A stretch of 64,000 nucleotides of DNA from contig CM043945.1 in the NCBI GenBank assembly GCA_014529385.2, positions 149,653,241 to 149,717,240 on the forward strand, in the 5' to 3' direction. The notes beneath the pieces are model-generated. The model was not told the origin of the DNA, did no database searches, and worked only from the letters and a program-made list of their open reading frames with translations. Origin of the DNA: Adiantum capillus-veneris. Its lineage: Eukaryota; Streptophyta; Polypodiopsida; Polypodiales; Pteridaceae. How positions within the stretch are numbered: the stretch's first letter is position 1; every line of letters starts with the position of its first letter. Positions 61,635-64,000 of this stretch are shown piece after piece. The translations under genes were made by a program, and so were the position numbers.

Positions 61635-63116
61635 CTAAACTTGATCCTGTTTAGCCAAGGATACAACAAATTTGGTGCAGCAAGCTTCTGTATGGGCCAC
61701 AGGGTTCAGGATTCTGAGGCCTCCTTGATTTCTAGGCCGAGCAACAGATTCCCAACGGGCCCATTGCCATGGCCTGGAGGATTTCGTGTTGTTTTTCCAT
61801 AAAAACCTTTTCACCGGTTTTAAGAACTCTTTCCAGGGACACTTAGCCATCTTGAGAAGCGGGCTGGTGAAGGCAATATAAGGAAGCATAAAAGCATTTA
61901 TCACTTTTATCCGACTTGGGAATGGGAGAAGGGCATACTCCCACCTACTCATTTTTGTTTTGATTTTTTCAAGCACCCACTCAAATCTTTGCTTGTGAGT
62001 TACATCCACCCCCAAGGGGGCTCCCAGATGTCTGAAGATATTTCCTTTTGTGACAATCTCCCCCGACCAGACAGAAGGGTCAAATGAATCATTTTTCGAT
62101 AGGGAGATCTTCTCTATATTACACTGGGACCCCGAAGCTACTGAGAATATTTGTACAATCTCCAGAGCTTTCTTGATGACCTGGGGGCACGCCTTCAAAA
62201 AGAGGAGAGAATCAACTGCAAAAAGTTTTGCTAGGAGTCGGCAGTTTCCTCGCAAATCCAGGCCGTGCAGCTCCCCTCGTTCCGCACTAGCTTGAAGCTT
62301 CGTGATTAAAGGATGTGAACCTATGGCGAACATAAGGGGGGGCAGAGGGCATCCTTGCTTGATAGACCTTTTGACCTCAAAAGAGCCCACAATTCTATCG
62401 TTGAATAGGAGCTCTGACTGGCTTCCAGCTCCCATTACACTTACCAGACGACAAAGGCGTGGCCCAAAGCCCAAAGCTTCCATGACGGCTTTTATATATG
62501 TCCATGTTATTTTGTCATAAGCCTTATCCAGATCCAACTGTAACAGTACACACTCTTGCTTTGTGACAGTTGCATACTCGATCTGCACCATTACTGCCAA
62601 GATGTTATCATAAATGGACCTTCCTTTGATGAACCCATGCTGATGGGGAGAGCTGATATTGGTGAGTAAGGGGGCTAGTTTGAGGGCTACAACTTTAGCA
62701 ATAATTTTGTAGGCCACCGACATCATCGTTATAGGGCGCTTGTGTTTCAATTGAGAACAACATATCTGTTTGGGAATGGGTTTGATAAGCCCTCTCTTTA
62801 CACTTATATCCAACGACCCTTTGACCATGGCTTTATTGGCCAACCTTGTGATTGGGACCTTGAGATCGTCCCAGAATTCTCTATAGAATTCCACCGTCAT
62901 GCCATCCCAACCAGGGGACTTTTCCTTGCCAAGGGCTTGCAATGCTAGTGAACATTTGTCTTCGGAAAATTCCCTTTCTAATAAATTAGCTTCTGAGTGG
63001 GGAATCTTCTTCTTGACACTCTGAAGTAAGGACCCTTTGGCTTCTTCCACTTCTTGGGACTGGATCTCTGGGCATCCAATGATCTGACTAAGATAGCTCA
63101 GCATCAAGCTAGCCAT
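61635..63116 (-). pseudogene. LINE reverse transcriptase with altered catalytic motif
   Basis: 493-residue frame: GKEKSPGWDGMTVEFYREFW, RPITMMSVAYKIIAKVVALK, QHGFIKGRSIYDNIL, LLQLDLDKAYDKITWTYIK, SIKQGCPLPPLMFAIG. The catalytic FADD is FAVD (LFAVDSLLFL), losing the first of the paired aspartates. Then come FRHLGAPLGVD and NQGGLRILNPVAHTEACCTK. Confidence 0.87.
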
Positions 63117-63458
63117 CTCATCCTGGTTATAAACAACTGTCCCTTTCTCATCATCGAGCGAGCGGACGTGGCCTCGGCTCTTCTTGATTTTTAAAGCCCT
63201 AAAGAAATGCGCTTGATTAGAGGCTTCAGGTTGAAGGCCAGTCTCCCTAGAGAGAAGCCTTTCCTTTTTGATATCTTCTAACTATTCATCAGCAAGGTTA
63301 GATTTGGCTTCGAGCCATCGTTTGTGCTCATCCTCAGTAGCTAGCCCCTTGGCTTTTTTGGATGTAAGCAACTGTACCTCCGCTGTAAGATGTAGAAGGT
63401 GTGCCTCCCTAACTTTCTTGATTTTGGGGCCCGAGGTTTTGACTGCTTTCTGGATGCT

Positions 63459-64000
63459 TCAAGCAAAGAGGTCCCACGCATTGTGTTTGTTGAGGTCGAC
63501 ATATTTTTTGAGCTTACCTAGTGATTTCTTGGTTTGATTCCTGAGAAGAGGGTCTTTGAATAAGTGTGCCCCTGTTACTAACAATTTTTTTCCACCTCTT
63601 GGGGTCTGCTCCTCACGTGTATTCTTCTTAAAATGAATGTGCAGAGGTATGTGATCCGAAAGGCTTTTTGTTGGAACTAACTTCATCTCCATCAACGACG
63701 GAATCCAGTCAGCTTGGTGTGAGCAATAGCATCTGTCTAGCCTGGAGGCAGTGCGGGCATACTGGAGGCTTGTGTATGTGAACCCATGCGTGCTGTTCCA
63801 TGGGCCGATCTCCCATAAGTCGATCATCGCCCATTTTTCACAAAAACTTTTCCATTTAGACCTTTCCAAGCTAGCCAGAATACTGGAGGATCCTGTTCTA
63901 TACCTGCTCTTTTCTACCATATTGAAATCGCCAACCAATAACCACTCACCTTCAATAGGAGTATCTCTAAGATGCATCCAAATTTTAGCTCTGTCTTTTG
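63459..64000 (-). pseudogene. LINE endonuclease domain, partial
   Basis: It encodes WLLVGDFNMV, then GFTYTSLQYARTASRLDRCY and SDHIPLHIHF: the GDFN, S-RLDR and SDH signatures of the apurinic-type endonuclease that nicks target DNA. The N-terminal part is outside the window. The frame breaks between 63458 and 63117, where the linker to RT should lie. Confidence 0.82.

Larger units (their letters stand above)
60285..64000 (-). mobile_element. L1-type LINE, runs off the window
   Basis: On -: endonuclease, RT, zinc-binding region, 3' untranslated part, and a poly-A tail seen as T10 at 60285-60294. It interrupts the Ty3 integrase remnant. Several frameshifts and a changed RT catalytic residue make it inactive. 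The 5' end lies beyond 64000. Confidence 0.88.

Overview
The window is nuclear DNA of a land plant with a repeat-rich, long-intron genome. Two host genes sit in a mass of retrotransposons and microsatellites. Very large introns, Athila/Tat-like Ty3 elements, L1-type LINEs, one non-L1 LINE and many (GA)n tracts would fit a fern or another large-genome vascular plant; the sequence alone does not settle the lineage.

Host genes. (1) A delta-1-pyrroline-5-carboxylate synthase (P5CS) gene runs on + from 1552 to its stop at 31517. I reconstruct 19 coding exons joining in frame to 713 codons plus a stop; only the N-terminal exon (about 20 residues) lies upstream of the window. Its introns have been invaded: one is 6.8 kb (2049-8821) and one 16.1 kb (10507-26629). 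(2) An AP2/ERF transcription factor of group X type (ABR1/RAP2.6L-like) is on - at 35251-37140, two exons, convergent with P5CS. No RNA gene was found apart from a tRNA-like SINE head near 685-770.

P5CS introns. The 6.8-kb intron holds degenerate LTRs of a TGTACA-ended family in both orientations, a 250-bp duplication, GCTGAAAACGC repeats, and the 3' end of a minus-strand LTR element with a His/Asp-rich ORF. The 16-kb intron holds a gag-only LTR element (12222-15789, minus) whose 3' LTR is split by a solo LTR with target duplication CAATG and a telomere-like array; a second solo LTR (15887-16503, duplication GTGAG); two degraded LINEs lying tail to tail and separated and flanked by (GA)n tracts (17479-24040); and further LTRs, the last ending 61 bp before a P5CS exon.

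Right half. After LINE 3' fragments (41126-42475), an essentially complete 13.55-kb Ty3 element occupies 44730-58281: target duplication CTCAT, LTRs of 602 and 623 bp, a tRNA-Asp-type primer site and a polypurine tract. It encodes Gag with zinc knuckles split by an in-frame TAG, a DGG-type protease, RT, RNase H and a DDE integrase. After the integrase come a second retropepsin-like domain with DTG, four WVPK-type motifs, and a separate 140-residue acidic ORF in the env position. This architecture is the most unusual thing in the window. To its right are the decayed end of another Ty3 element (58282-60284, minus) and an L1-type LINE inserted in it (60285 to beyond 64000, minus).
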